A stretch of 64,000 nucleotides of DNA from an uncultured Dorea sp. (lineage in GTDB: Bacteria > Bacillota > Clostridia > Lachnospirales > Lachnospiraceae). Location: NCBI GenBank assembly GCA_947652615.1, contig CANTDX010000007.1:1-64000 (forward strand), read 5' to 3'. The notes beneath the pieces are model-generated. The model searched no databases. It was not told where the DNA came from and saw only the letters and a program-made list of their open reading frames with translations. Shown piece after piece: positions 15,872 through 24,287 of the stretch. Positions within the stretch are counted from its first letter, which is position 1. The number at the start of each line of letters is the position of its first letter. Both the position numbers and the translations under genes were made by a program.

Positions 15872-16768
15872 ATGTTAGATAAGAATAAAGTTTCACTTGG
15901 AATTGCGCCGATCGGATGGACGAATGACGATATGCCGGATCTGGGCAAGGAGAATACATTTGAGCAGACAGTCAGTGAGATGGCGCTGGCAGGATTTACA
16001 GGATCAGAGGTGGGGAGCCACTACCCGGCGGATCCCAAGGCTCTTAAGAAAGCCCTGGATCTTCGGGGAATGACGATCTGTAATCAGTGGTTTTCCTCAT
16101 TCCTGATCAGCAGGCCTTATGAGGAGACGGAAGAAGCCTTTATTAAGCAGTGTGATTTCCTGACCCAGGTAGGCGCGAAATGTATCGGAGTATCCGAGCA
16201 GAGCTATAGTATCCAGGGAATGCTGGACCGTCCGATCCAGGAAGGCAAGTACGTCATGAATGACGGGGAGTGGGAGCTTTTGACATCCGGGCTTAACAGG
16301 CTTGGCAAGATCGCGAAGGATAAGGGAATGGTGCTTACCTTCCATCATCATATGGGAACCGTCGTACAGACGGAAGAGGAGATCGATCGTTTTATGGCAT
16401 CCGTAGACCCTGAATTGGTATTCCTATTGTTCGACAGCGGCCACCTGTCATTCGCGGGGATCGATCCGGAGAAGGTCTTGAGGAAATATGTTGACCGTGT
16501 GCGCCACGTGCATTTGAAGGACTTGAGAAAGAGTGTGGTAGAGCAGTCCCGGAAGGAGAAATGGAGCTTCCTCAAGGGAGTCCGCGAGGGAACATTTACC
16601 GTGCCGGGAGACGGAGACGTGGACTTCGCGCCGATCTTCAAGATATTAGAAGAGGCCGGTTATGAAGGCTGGGTAGTGGTAGAGGCGGAGCAGGATCCGA
16701 CGAAGGCGAATCCGTTCGAGTATGCATTGAAGGCGAGAAAATATATTGCCGAACATACAGGATTGTAA
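15872..16768 (+). CDS. iolE: Myo-inosose-2 dehydratase, copy 2
   Basis: The 298-residue protein shares GIAPIGWTNDDMPDLG, FEQTVSEMALAGFTGSEVG, CNQWFSSFLIS, LTFHHHMGTVVQ and VEAEQDPTKANPFEYALKAR with the copy at 9586, so it is a true paralogue and not a different TIM-barrel enzyme. It dehydrates 2-keto-myo-inositol. It lies between iolI and iolH in a tightly spaced operon with gaps under 20 bases. Two dehydratase genes in two differently controlled operons are unusual. Confidence 0.9.
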   Translation: MLDKNKVSLGIAPIGWTNDDMPDLGKENTFEQTVSEMALAGFTGSEVGSHYPADPKALKKALDLRGMTICNQWFSSFLISRPYEETEEAFIKQCDFLTQVGAKCIGVSEQSYSIQGMLDRPIQEGKYVMNDGEWELLTSGLNRLGKIAKDKGMVLTFHHHMGTVVQTEEEIDRFMASVDPELVFLLFDSGHLSFAGIDPEKVLRKYVDRVRHVHLKDLRKSVVEQSRKEKWSFLKGVREGTFTVPGDGDVDFAPIFKILEEAGYEGWVVVEAEQDPTKANPFEYALKARKYIAEHTGL

Positions 16769-16784
16769 GAAAGGGGCGTAAGAG

Positions 16785-17690
16785 ATGAAGATAGCATTTG
16801 ACGTAGACGTATTGGCGAAGCAGATGGGCATCAACGATATGGTGCACCAGGTAGCGGACTGGGGATATAAGTATATTGAGCAGTCTCCGCATCCGCGCAT
16901 CAATCCATTCTATAAGCACCCGCTCTTTTCGAAGGAGTGCGAGGCAGAATACCGCAAGGCGCTTAGCGAGACCGGCGTGGAGATCTCTTCCTTCATCGTC
17001 GTGTACCGCTGGTCCGGTCCGACGGAGGAACAGCGGAAGATGGCTGTGGCGAACTGGAAGAGGATCGTTGAGATCGCGGTAGATATGGGCGTGCAGGTGA
17101 TCAACACGGAGTTGTCCGGCGATCCGAACCAGCAGGAGATCTGCAATGGTATGTGGTTCCGCTCTATGGATGAATTGCTTCCGCTGTTTGAGAAAGAAGG
17201 AATCCGCGTGGAGATTCAGTCACATCCGTGGGATTTCTGTGAGCTGAACAACGAGACCTGTGATATGGTTAAGAGCTACCGCTCTGACAATCTGAAATAC
17301 GTGTATTCTGCTCCGCATGGATTCTTCTATGATAAGGGCAAGGGCGACGTGCGCGCGATGCTTGAATATGCGGGGGACGACTTGAGTCATGTGTTATTTG
17401 CGGATACATTTAACCAGACCAAGGACTGCAGATATATTCTGAACCCGCCGTGGTTAAACAGCATGGGAAGAGAGGACGTGTCTATCCACCAGCATAACCC
17501 GATGGGAGAAGGGGATGTTGATTTTGAAGGAATCTTTGAGACCCTGAGGAAAATGGATTTTGCGAACAGAGAATTTAAGGTTGGCGGCGAGGCTATTTCC
17601 TGCGTATCTATCTTCGGATATCCGGAGCGCATGGAGGTGGAGGCGCCGAAGGCAAGGGAGATCATCGAGCGCGAGCTGCTGAATCGATAA
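16785..17690 (+). CDS. iolH: IolH-type sugar isomerase/epimerase
   Basis: The 301-residue protein matches Bacillus IolH throughout: MKIAFDVDVL, YIEQSPHPRINPFYKHP, VVYRWSGPTEEQRK, INTELSGDPNQ, IQSHPWDFCE, DNLKYVYSAPHGFFYDKGKG, HQHNPMGEGDVDF and the final REIIERELLNR. It is a TIM-barrel metal-binding protein of inositol catabolism; its reaction is not settled. It is the last gene of the second iol operon. Confidence 0.88.
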   Translation: MKIAFDVDVLAKQMGINDMVHQVADWGYKYIEQSPHPRINPFYKHPLFSKECEAEYRKALSETGVEISSFIVVYRWSGPTEEQRKMAVANWKRIVEIAVDMGVQVINTELSGDPNQQEICNGMWFRSMDELLPLFEKEGIRVEIQSHPWDFCELNNETCDMVKSYRSDNLKYVYSAPHGFFYDKGKGDVRAMLEYAGDDLSHVLFADTFNQTKDCRYILNPPWLNSMGREDVSIHQHNPMGEGDVDFEGIFETLRKMDFANREFKVGGEAISCVSIFGYPERMEVEAPKAREIIERELLNR

Positions 17691-17702
17691 ATAGAAGTGC
17701 GG

Positions 17703-17756
17703 AGAAGAAGAGCCAGATGAAAGTGTTAAGACCGCTTTTATCCTGGCTTTTCTTCT
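17703..17756 (+). terminator. Hairpin after iolH
   Basis: AGAAGAAGAGCCAG / CTGGCTTTTCTTCT forms a 14-bp stem with one G-T pair and a 26-nt loop. It starts 13 bases after the iolH stop. A T-run is inside the second arm instead of after it, so termination may be leaky. Confidence 0.5.
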
Positions 17757-17877
17757 GCCGTCTGCGGAAATATATAGAAATTTTGCAAGAAGTATTTCCG
17801 TTATTGGCGTTGCTATGGTAAAATATAATGAATATTGAAGCAGGAAATGATGAAGAAGTGTCAGGCAGCAGGAGAAC

Positions 17878-18567
17878 ATGTCTGATCACCGCAGGGAGAA
17901 GGGGCTACTTATGGGTAAATTGGCATTCAAGACATTGCGTGAAAATGTAGCGGAGGAGATTCGCCTTAAGATATTGAATCAGGAACTTACGCCGGGAATG
18001 AGAATCATAGAGCAGGAGCTTTCAGATGAACTGGGAGTAAGCAGAGGGCCGATACGGGAAGCGCTTCGGCAGTTAGAGCAGGAGGGGATGGTTGAATACA
18101 CCAGGAATGTGGGATGTTCGGTCAGAGAGATTACTCTGCAGGACGTGTATGAGACGTATCTGCTCCGCTCGAATTATGAGATGATCGCCGTCCGCCTGTA
18201 TGAGGCTCAGTTCACGGAGGAAGAGATCGCGAAGATGGAAGAAGCGGTAGAACTGATGAGGAATCTGACCATAGAGAATTATAGTGATGTGGTTTCTTAT
18301 GGGTGTATGCTGCATGCGGTTATCATTGAGAAGGCAGGACTTGCGCGCCTGACGAAGGCATGGTCAGATCTCGAGTACGGGGAGATCTTAAGCTGTAATG
18401 CAGGATTCGTAGATAAGCAGTCGGTCATAGAGCGTCAGTATCCCATTCACCGCGATTTGGTGGATGTCTGTAAGACGCGGGATGTGGATGCCGTATGCCA
18501 GGCGATCTCGGACCACTATATGGTGACGGTCAAGCGGCTTAAGAATGAGGAACAGGGAGGGGCTTGA
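17878..18567 (+). CDS. GntR-family regulator, FadR/FCD subfamily
   Basis: The protein has 229 residues from the ATG at 17878 (AGGAG just upstream), or 218 from the ATG at 17911, which also has a good site (GAAGGGG). The winged helix contains ELSDELGVSRGPIREALRQLEQEGM. The C-terminal all-helical FCD domain has the metal-binding-type His in HAVIIEKAG and SDHYMVTV. Such regulators bind organic acids or sugar acids. It could regulate the iol operon behind it or unlinked genes. TATAAT at 17824 is a likely -10. Confidence 0.87.
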   Translation: MSDHRREKGLLMGKLAFKTLRENVAEEIRLKILNQELTPGMRIIEQELSDELGVSRGPIREALRQLEQEGMVEYTRNVGCSVREITLQDVYETYLLRSNYEMIAVRLYEAQFTEEEIAKMEEAVELMRNLTIENYSDVVSYGCMLHAVIIEKAGLARLTKAWSDLEYGEILSCNAGFVDKQSVIERQYPIHRDLVDVCKTRDVDAVCQAISDHYMVTVKRLKNEEQGGA

Positions 18568-18581
18568 CCTGTTATATGTGA

Positions 18582-19307
18582 TCAGAACCGGCGGCATATC
18601 TTCTTAAAATGATAATTTCGGATGGTTTCTTCTATTTTAGCATGACCGCGTACACGGATTGGGAAATGCTCTCCGTTTTCCAGGATGCAGCAGCGGTCTT
18701 CAAAACTTAAGATATAGTCCGCGTTTAACAGGATCCCTTTGTTGATGAGGATAAAACGTGAGTCGTCTTCTGACAGCCGCATGAATTCCGATATGGTCAT
18801 GCGGCTTCTTAAGGTGGTGTTATCCTTAAGGCTGATATTCAGATAATGGGCATCTGTGACGACAGAGATTATGTCGTGGAGAAGGACCGGAAGAGTCTTG
18901 CGTCCGCTGTTGATCTCCATATACTTCGGCTGCGGGAGAAGTATCTTCAAGGCATCCTGCAGAACGGCGGTTACCCGTTCTCCGGAAATAGGCTTGACGA
19001 TATATTCGAAAGCATGGCAGTAAAATGCATCCGGCATGAAGTTCATACTGGAGGTCAGGAAGATCAGAATACAGTTGTTGTCTTGTTCTCTCATTTTTAA
19101 CGCGGCGGTGATACCGCTCATCTCTTCCAGATAGATATCCATGAAGACGATAGAATACCTGTCCTTTTTAAAGGTGCCGAGAAAGTCTTCCCCGTTGGTG
19201 AAGTAATGGATGTCAAACTGCAGTTGGTTTTGCACGGCGAAGTCCCGGCAGATCTGCCCGATCTTATCTAAGCAGATCGGTTCATCATCGACGAAAGCAA
19301 TCTTCAA
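18582..19307 (-). CDS. LytTR-family response regulator, orphan
   Basis: The 241-residue protein has a receiver domain (KIAFVDDEP, phosphoacceptor Asp in SIVFMDIYL, Lys in EYIVKPIS) and a C-terminal LytTR DNA-binding domain (residues about 135-235, with VTDAHYLNISLKDN and FILINKGILLNADYI). No kinase gene is adjacent, so its partner is elsewhere. It is transcribed away from the secreted-protein gene at 19459, and a direct repeat suited to LytTR binding lies between them. It converges with the GntR gene, 14 bases apart. Confidence 0.9.
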   Translation of the reverse strand: MKIAFVDDEPICLDKIGQICRDFAVQNQLQFDIHYFTNGEDFLGTFKKDRYSIVFMDIYLEEMSGITAALKMREQDNNCILIFLTSSMNFMPDAFYCHAFEYIVKPISGERVTAVLQDALKILLPQPKYMEINSGRKTLPVLLHDIISVVTDAHYLNISLKDNTTLRSRMTISEFMRLSEDDSRFILINKGILLNADYILSFEDRCCILENGEHFPIRVRGHAKIEETIRNYHFKKICRRF

Positions 19308-19360
19308 TTCATCTCACCCCCGGTTTCTAAAAGTTCTGGTTTGATTCTATCATAAATGTA

Positions 19361-19427
19361 ATGTTTTTGCCAGAAAATTGATGTTCCTGCCAAAATGGTT
19401 TCTGTAATATGGAATTATGAATATAAT
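19361..19427 (+). promoter_or_regulatory. Direct-repeat activator site and -10 element for the secreted-protein gene
   Basis: ATGTTTTTGCCA (19361-19372) and ATGTTCCTGCCA (19381-19392) are 20 bp apart, close to the two-turn spacing of LytTR sites. A TATAAT at 19422-19427 has no good -35. A regulator bound to the repeats would sit where an activator is needed. Confidence 0.6.
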
Positions 19428-19458
19428 AGGGACATATTTTGGGTTTGGAGGAAATGCT

Positions 19459-21351
19459 ATGAGAAAAGGCAAATTCAGCATATTTACTGGTCTATTACTA
19501 TCGGTCTGCCTGTTGCCCGTCAGTGTGCCGAGTGTATTCGCGGAAGAGACAGAACAGAAAGCGCCGGTTGTCTATGATTCCGGGACGGGTTATATCGCGG
19601 AGAAGATCACGCATCCGGACAAGGATGTCATGACGGCCGACGGTATCGTGGACTACACAGGAAACGGTACGTTAGGAGCGAATCTGGAGGATGGTCAGGG
19701 GGACCGGGGGCAGAATTATTCCTGGGGGTCCATCGGCTACGGTGATTATATGTATATCGGAACATGTTACGGAGCCTGGACGTCCACGCTGCAGTTTATG
19801 AAAATGAGTCTGGGACATAATTTTGATGATGATGTGATGCAGAAGGCGTTGGATACATATTATCATGGACATATGTATACGGCTCAGGAGGACGGTGTGG
19901 ATTCGCTTGGAATCCTGCTGAAGCTGAATGTCAAGACCGGGGAAGTGAAGATTCTGATGTCCAAGGATCTGACAGGGCAGAACACTATCTTCAGAAATGC
20001 CGTGGAATTCAAGGATAAGCTGTATTTCTGCGGAGCGGTCAATACGATCCCCTGTATCTTCCAGGTGGATCCGAAGACAGATGAATGTAGGCAGGTCTAT
20101 GCGGGGATGACGCTTGAAGAGTATATGGCGGCGTACCAGAAGGGTGTATCCGTAGGAATTCGAGGAATGTGTGTGTATGAGGATAAGCTGATCGTAAGCT
20201 GTATCAATACCAAAGGCGCTGTGATCTGTGAGTCCGAGGACCCAACGGATCAGGATTCCTTCAAGGTGATTGCGACAGACGAGGAGCTGTTCCATTATCC
20301 TGCATACAATTACTGCGATAGCATATACGGCGGATCGATCTTCGATATGACACAGTATGGGAAGAGTCTCTATGTATCCATCTGTACAGGGAAACCTGAG
20401 AATGCGGCAGACGAGAATACCATGCAGTCTTTTGCGCTTGTCCGCGGGGATGTGCATGAGGACGGGAGCTGGAAATGGACCAGTGTGGCCGGAGATCAGG
20501 AAAAGGACGGAGCAAGGTATACATTTGGGATCGACCCGGAGCGCACAAGGAGCGGCGCGGCCAATCTGATTGCATTCAACGGATACCTCTATATCGGAGA
20601 GTATAACGACGAGGAGATTGCGGTAGAGAGGATGCTGTTCGACAATGATTTTACCTTCATGAACCTGAATTTTGAGCAGTCGATCAATTTCTACAGAATG
20701 GATGAAGATGAGAATATGGAGCTGGTTGTTGGGGATGCCGACCAGATGTTTCCGGAAGGGGGATTATCCGGGCTTGGTTCGGGATTCGGCGACCATGAGA
20801 ATCAGTACATCTGGAAGATGGCGGAGTATGATGGAAAATTATATGTGGGGACTTATGATGCCAGCAGCTTCCTGCTTCCTCTTGATGAGTATATGAATGA
20901 TGAGAATGTGTCTGAGGAGTGGAAGAAGGAAGTGGACCAATATGTCGAAACGCTGTGCAGTGACTACCAGGGAGTTCCGGACAGCGCGGCTGCCTGCGCC
21001 GAATATCTGGACGAGGCGACCTTCGGATTTGACCTGTATGTGACGGAGGACGGGGTCCAATATACGAAGATTACGGACGACGGGTTCGGAGATCCCTATA
21101 ATCATGGCTGCCGTGCATTTGGGATTACGGATGACGGGCTATACGTGGGGACGGCGAACCCGTTCTACGGAACGCAGGTGTGGAAACTGAGCGAGAAGAC
21201 GGATACGCAGAGGGAGCCGAAGGAGACGAAGATGTCGAAGGAAGCAGAACAAACGAAAGGTTCCGGGAATGCGGCGGTATGGGTGATCGCGGGAGCGGCT
21301 GTGGCAGCGGCTATTCTGGCCGTATGGATAAAGAAGAGGAATCGGTCTTGA
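19459..21351 (+). CDS. Large secreted, membrane-anchored protein of unknown function
   Basis: The protein has 630 residues from the ATG after TTTGGAGG; the open frame begins earlier without a ribosome site. A signal peptide ends at VPSVFAEE (about residue 29). The C-terminal end has a membrane segment, AVWVIAGAAVAAAILAVWI, before KKRNRS, so the body faces outwards. Recurring strands such as YMYIGTCYGAW, GYLYIGEYNDEE, KLYVGTYDAS and GLYVGTANPFYGTQVWKL suggest a beta-propeller. I recognise no enzyme motif. The divergent LytTR regulator gene suggests dedicated control. Confidence 0.75.
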   Translation: MRKGKFSIFTGLLLSVCLLPVSVPSVFAEETEQKAPVVYDSGTGYIAEKITHPDKDVMTADGIVDYTGNGTLGANLEDGQGDRGQNYSWGSIGYGDYMYIGTCYGAWTSTLQFMKMSLGHNFDDDVMQKALDTYYHGHMYTAQEDGVDSLGILLKLNVKTGEVKILMSKDLTGQNTIFRNAVEFKDKLYFCGAVNTIPCIFQVDPKTDECRQVYAGMTLEEYMAAYQKGVSVGIRGMCVYEDKLIVSCINTKGAVICESEDPTDQDSFKVIATDEELFHYPAYNYCDSIYGGSIFDMTQYGKSLYVSICTGKPENAADENTMQSFALVRGDVHEDGSWKWTSVAGDQEKDGARYTFGIDPERTRSGAANLIAFNGYLYIGEYNDEEIAVERMLFDNDFTFMNLNFEQSINFYRMDEDENMELVVGDADQMFPEGGLSGLGSGFGDHENQYIWKMAEYDGKLYVGTYDASSFLLPLDEYMNDENVSEEWKKEVDQYVETLCSDYQGVPDSAAACAEYLDEATFGFDLYVTEDGVQYTKITDDGFGDPYNHGCRAFGITDDGLYVGTANPFYGTQVWKLSEKTDTQREPKETKMSKEAEQTKGSGNAAVWVIAGAAVAAAILAVWIKKRNRS

Positions 21352-21385
21352 CAAAATGGATGATCCTGGTATATATTATTTAACA

Positions 21386-21524
21386 AGTAAAAGGGAGTAA
21401 CTAGCGTCTTAAGGATTCGAGACGTTTACGATATCGTCAGTACGATGGCGCCTGCCATCCGTGTCGTAATGAAATGGTGAGACTTTTATTGCATAGTTTC
21501 ATATGCAATAGAGGTCTCTTTTTT
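21386..21524 (+). promoter_or_regulatory. yybP-ykoY (manganese) riboswitch with expression platform
   Basis: The conserved loops of this class are present: GGAGTAA (21394-21400), CGTCAGTACG (21435-21444) and GCCTGCC (21450-21456). P1 forms from AGTAAAAG (21386-21393) and CTTTTATT (21483-21490). The second P1 strand is part of the terminator stem, so metal-bound aptamer and terminator exclude each other. This is a transcriptional ON switch for the cation ATPase downstream. Confidence 0.88.
21479..21524 (+). terminator. Riboswitch-controlled terminator
   Basis: GAGAC / GTCTC (21479-21483 and 21514-21518) plus TATTGCATA / TATGCAATA (21487-21495 and 21502-21510) form the stem, followed by a T-run. 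Its 5' arm overlaps the 3' strand of riboswitch P1. Confidence 0.88.
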
Positions 21525-21644
21525 GTTTTCAAATATGTAAAATATGGGAAAGCTAATAGAAAGAGACGTCTATGTGCAGAGTATTCATGTAAGCGAGGAA
21601 CTGTTATGATATGGCGGACAACAGTTTCCGGAGAAAGAGAGGGA

Positions 21645-24287
21645 ATGTATATGCTGACAAGTGAGCAGGCGAGAAAGAACCAGGAGCGGTACGGATACAA
21701 CGAACTGGCGGAGGGGAAACAGAAAGGTGTTCTGCAGATATTCCTGGAGCAGTTCAAGGATTTTCTTGTGATGATCCTGATCATAGCGGCGGTGGTATCG
21801 GGATTCTTAGGAGACGGCGAGAGCGCGGTTGTAATATTCGTGGTGATCACGATAAATGCAATCCTTGGTACGGTGCAGACGGTGAAGGCAGAGCAGTCCT
21901 TGAACGGGCTTAAGCAGTTGTCGGCGCCTGTCGCGAAGGTGGTCAGGGACGGCAGCCTGGTGCAGATCCCTTCCAGGGAGGTCACGGTGGGCGATGAAGC
22001 AGTGATCGAGGCGGGGGACTGTATTCCGGCGGACGGGAGATTACTTAGCTGTGCGAGCCTTAAGACGGACGAGAGTGCGCTGACGGGCGAGAGCCTTCCC
22101 GTGGAGAAATCTCTTGAAGAGGCGCCGAAGGACGCGGCGCTTGGAGATCAGACGAACCGGGTGTTCTCCGGAAGCTTCGTCACGTACGGAAGAGGAACCT
22201 ATGAGGTGACGGCGGTCGGGATGGAGACGGAGGTCGGCAGGATCGCAAGGCTTCTTAAGACGGCCTCCGAGAAGCGGACGCCGCTGCAGGTGAATCTGGA
22301 TGAATTCGGTAAGAAATTATCTGTCATCATACTGATTTTCTGCGGTATCCTCTTCGGGATGAATATCCTGCGGGGCGGTTCTGCGGTGGATGCATTTCTA
22401 TTCGCGGTGGCGCTTGCGGTAGCGGCGATCCCTGAGGCACTAAGTTCTATTGTCACTATCGTACTGTCGTTTGGAACGCAGAAGATGGCGAAGGAGCATG
22501 CGATCGTGAGGAAGCTTCAGGCGGTGGAAGGGCTTGGAAGCGTGTCAGTGATCTGTTCGGATAAGACGGGAACGCTGACGCAGAATAAGATGACCGTGGA
22601 GGATTATTATGTGGATGGAAGGAGGATTCCGGCGGAGAAGATCGGCCTTGGCAGCCCGAATCAAGAGATGCTTCTTCGGTTCAGCATCCTCTGTAACGAT
22701 TCTACGAATGAAGAAGGAACGGAGATCGGGGATCCGACAGAGACGGCGCTGATTAATCTGGGGCATCAGCTTGGGGTAAATGTGGCAGAGGTGAGAAGAA
22801 GATATCCGAGATTGTCGGAACTGCCCTTCGACAGCGACAGGAAGCGGATGTCTACGGAGCATGCCGGCGGTAAACGGATCATAGTGGTTGTGAAGGGCGC
22901 CGTAGATATGCTGTTAGACCGGATCGTTTATATTAGGTGCGGCGGATCTGGAAATGCTATGCAGGAAGGCAGCATGTCGGAAGAGAGCCGTACAGGCACA
23001 CGGGGAGGGGAGATCGAGAGTCCGGAAGTAAGGAAGATCACGCAGGAAGATAAGGCTGAGATAGAGCGCCGGAATCTGGAATTCTCCCAGGAAGGCCTGA
23101 GGGTCCTTGCATTTGCCTATAAGGAATTAGAAAATGAACGGGAATTGACTCTGGAGGATGAGAAGGATCTGACATTCCTGGGACTGATCGCCATGATGGA
23201 CCCGCCGCGGGAAGAGTCGAAGGAGGCTGTCGGCAGATGTATCCAGGCGGGGATCAAGCCGGTCATGATCACGGGAGACCATAAGATTACGGCTGCGGCG
23301 ATCGCGAAGCGGATCGGGATCCTTAAGGATGAATCGGAGGCCTGCGAGGGAGCTGTCATCGAGACTCTGTCGGATGAGGAGCTTAAGGAATTCGTGGAAG
23401 GGATCTCGGTGTACGCTAGGGTGTCGCCGGAGCATAAGATCCGTATCGTGCGGGCATGGCAGGAGAAGGGAAATATCGTGGCGATGACGGGGGACGGCGT
23501 CAATGACGCCCCGGCGCTTAAGCAGGCGGATATCGGCGTCGCTATGGGTATCACGGGAAGCGAAGTGTCTAAGGATGCCGCGGCGATGGTGCTGACGGAT
23601 GATAATTTCGCGACGATCGTCAAGGCGGTGGAGAATGGCAGGAATATATACCAGAATATCAAGAATGCGATCCAGTTCTTGTTATCCGGCAACTTTGCCG
23701 CGATCCTGGTGGTGTTATTCGCTTCTGTCGCGGGGCTTCCGGTGCCCTTTGAGCCGGTGCATCTGCTGTTCATCAATCTTCTGACGGACAGCCTGCCGGC
23801 GATCGCGCTGGGACTTGAGCCGCACCGGGCGGAGGTTATGGCGCAGAAGCCAAGGGCGAGGGAGGAATCTATCCTGACGAAGGATTATCTGCTGAGTATC
23901 GGGACGGAAGGTCTGTGCATCGGAGTGTTCACGGCGGCCGCATTTCTGATCGGTTACCGAAGCGGCGATGCGGGACTTGCAAGCACGATGGCATTCGGAA
24001 CGCTGTGTGTCAGCCGCCTGGTGCATGGATTCAACTGCAAATCAGCGGGACCGGTTGTATTTTCTCCGGCAATATGTAATAATGTGTACTTGACAGGCGC
24101 ATTTCTCGTGGGAGCGGTATTGATCACGGGAGTGCTTCTGATACCGGGACTGCACGGGATATTCAAGGTGGTTGGTCTGGGAGCGGAACAGTTGACGGCG
24201 GTATATGTTCTGGCGTTCCTAAACCTGCCGGTAGTACAATTGTTGAAATGGATAAAAAGGCGTAGGCATTCGTATGGAGGTTTTTAA
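21645..24287 (+). CDS. P-type Ca2+/Mn2+-transporting ATPase
   Basis: The protein has 880 residues from the ATG after AGAGAGGGA; upstream codons in this frame belong to the riboswitch region. The phosphorylated Asp306 lies in CSDKTGTLTQNKMT; TGES-type LTGESLPVEK, MTGDGVNDAPAL and the membrane motif AIPEALSSIVTIVLSFGTQKMA are all present. This is the PMR1/LMCA1-type calcium pump group, some of which export Mn2+. Control by a manganese riboswitch, known for related streptococcal pumps, supports Mn2+ and/or Ca2+ efflux. The N domain carries a short Ser/Gly-rich insertion near residues 430-450. The stop codon overlaps the next start. Confidence 0.92.
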   Translation: MYMLTSEQARKNQERYGYNELAEGKQKGVLQIFLEQFKDFLVMILIIAAVVSGFLGDGESAVVIFVVITINAILGTVQTVKAEQSLNGLKQLSAPVAKVVRDGSLVQIPSREVTVGDEAVIEAGDCIPADGRLLSCASLKTDESALTGESLPVEKSLEEAPKDAALGDQTNRVFSGSFVTYGRGTYEVTAVGMETEVGRIARLLKTASEKRTPLQVNLDEFGKKLSVIILIFCGILFGMNILRGGSAVDAFLFAVALAVAAIPEALSSIVTIVLSFGTQKMAKEHAIVRKLQAVEGLGSVSVICSDKTGTLTQNKMTVEDYYVDGRRIPAEKIGLGSPNQEMLLRFSILCNDSTNEEGTEIGDPTETALINLGHQLGVNVAEVRRRYPRLSELPFDSDRKRMSTEHAGGKRIIVVVKGAVDMLLDRIVYIRCGGSGNAMQEGSMSEESRTGTRGGEIESPEVRKITQEDKAEIERRNLEFSQEGLRVLAFAYKELENERELTLEDEKDLTFLGLIAMMDPPREESKEAVGRCIQAGIKPVMITGDHKITAAAIAKRIGILKDESEACEGAVIETLSDEELKEFVEGISVYARVSPEHKIRIVRAWQEKGNIVAMTGDGVNDAPALKQADIGVAMGITGSEVSKDAAAMVLTDDNFATIVKAVENGRNIYQNIKNAIQFLLSGNFAAILVVLFASVAGLPVPFEPVHLLFINLLTDSLPAIALGLEPHRAEVMAQKPRAREESILTKDYLLSIGTEGLCIGVFTAAAFLIGYRSGDAGLASTMAFGTLCVSRLVHGFNCKSAGPVVFSPAICNNVYLTGAFLVGAVLITGVLLIPGLHGIFKVVGLGAEQLTAVYVLAFLNLPVVQLLKWIKRRRHSYGGF

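Noticed and set aside
9586-17690. A C-glycoside deglycosylation (dgp/car) cluster
   Set aside because: Gfo/Idh/MocA and TIM-barrel enzymes occur in both, but these proteins match IolE, IolG, IolI and IolH over their full length, and no DgpB/CarB-type small subunit is present.
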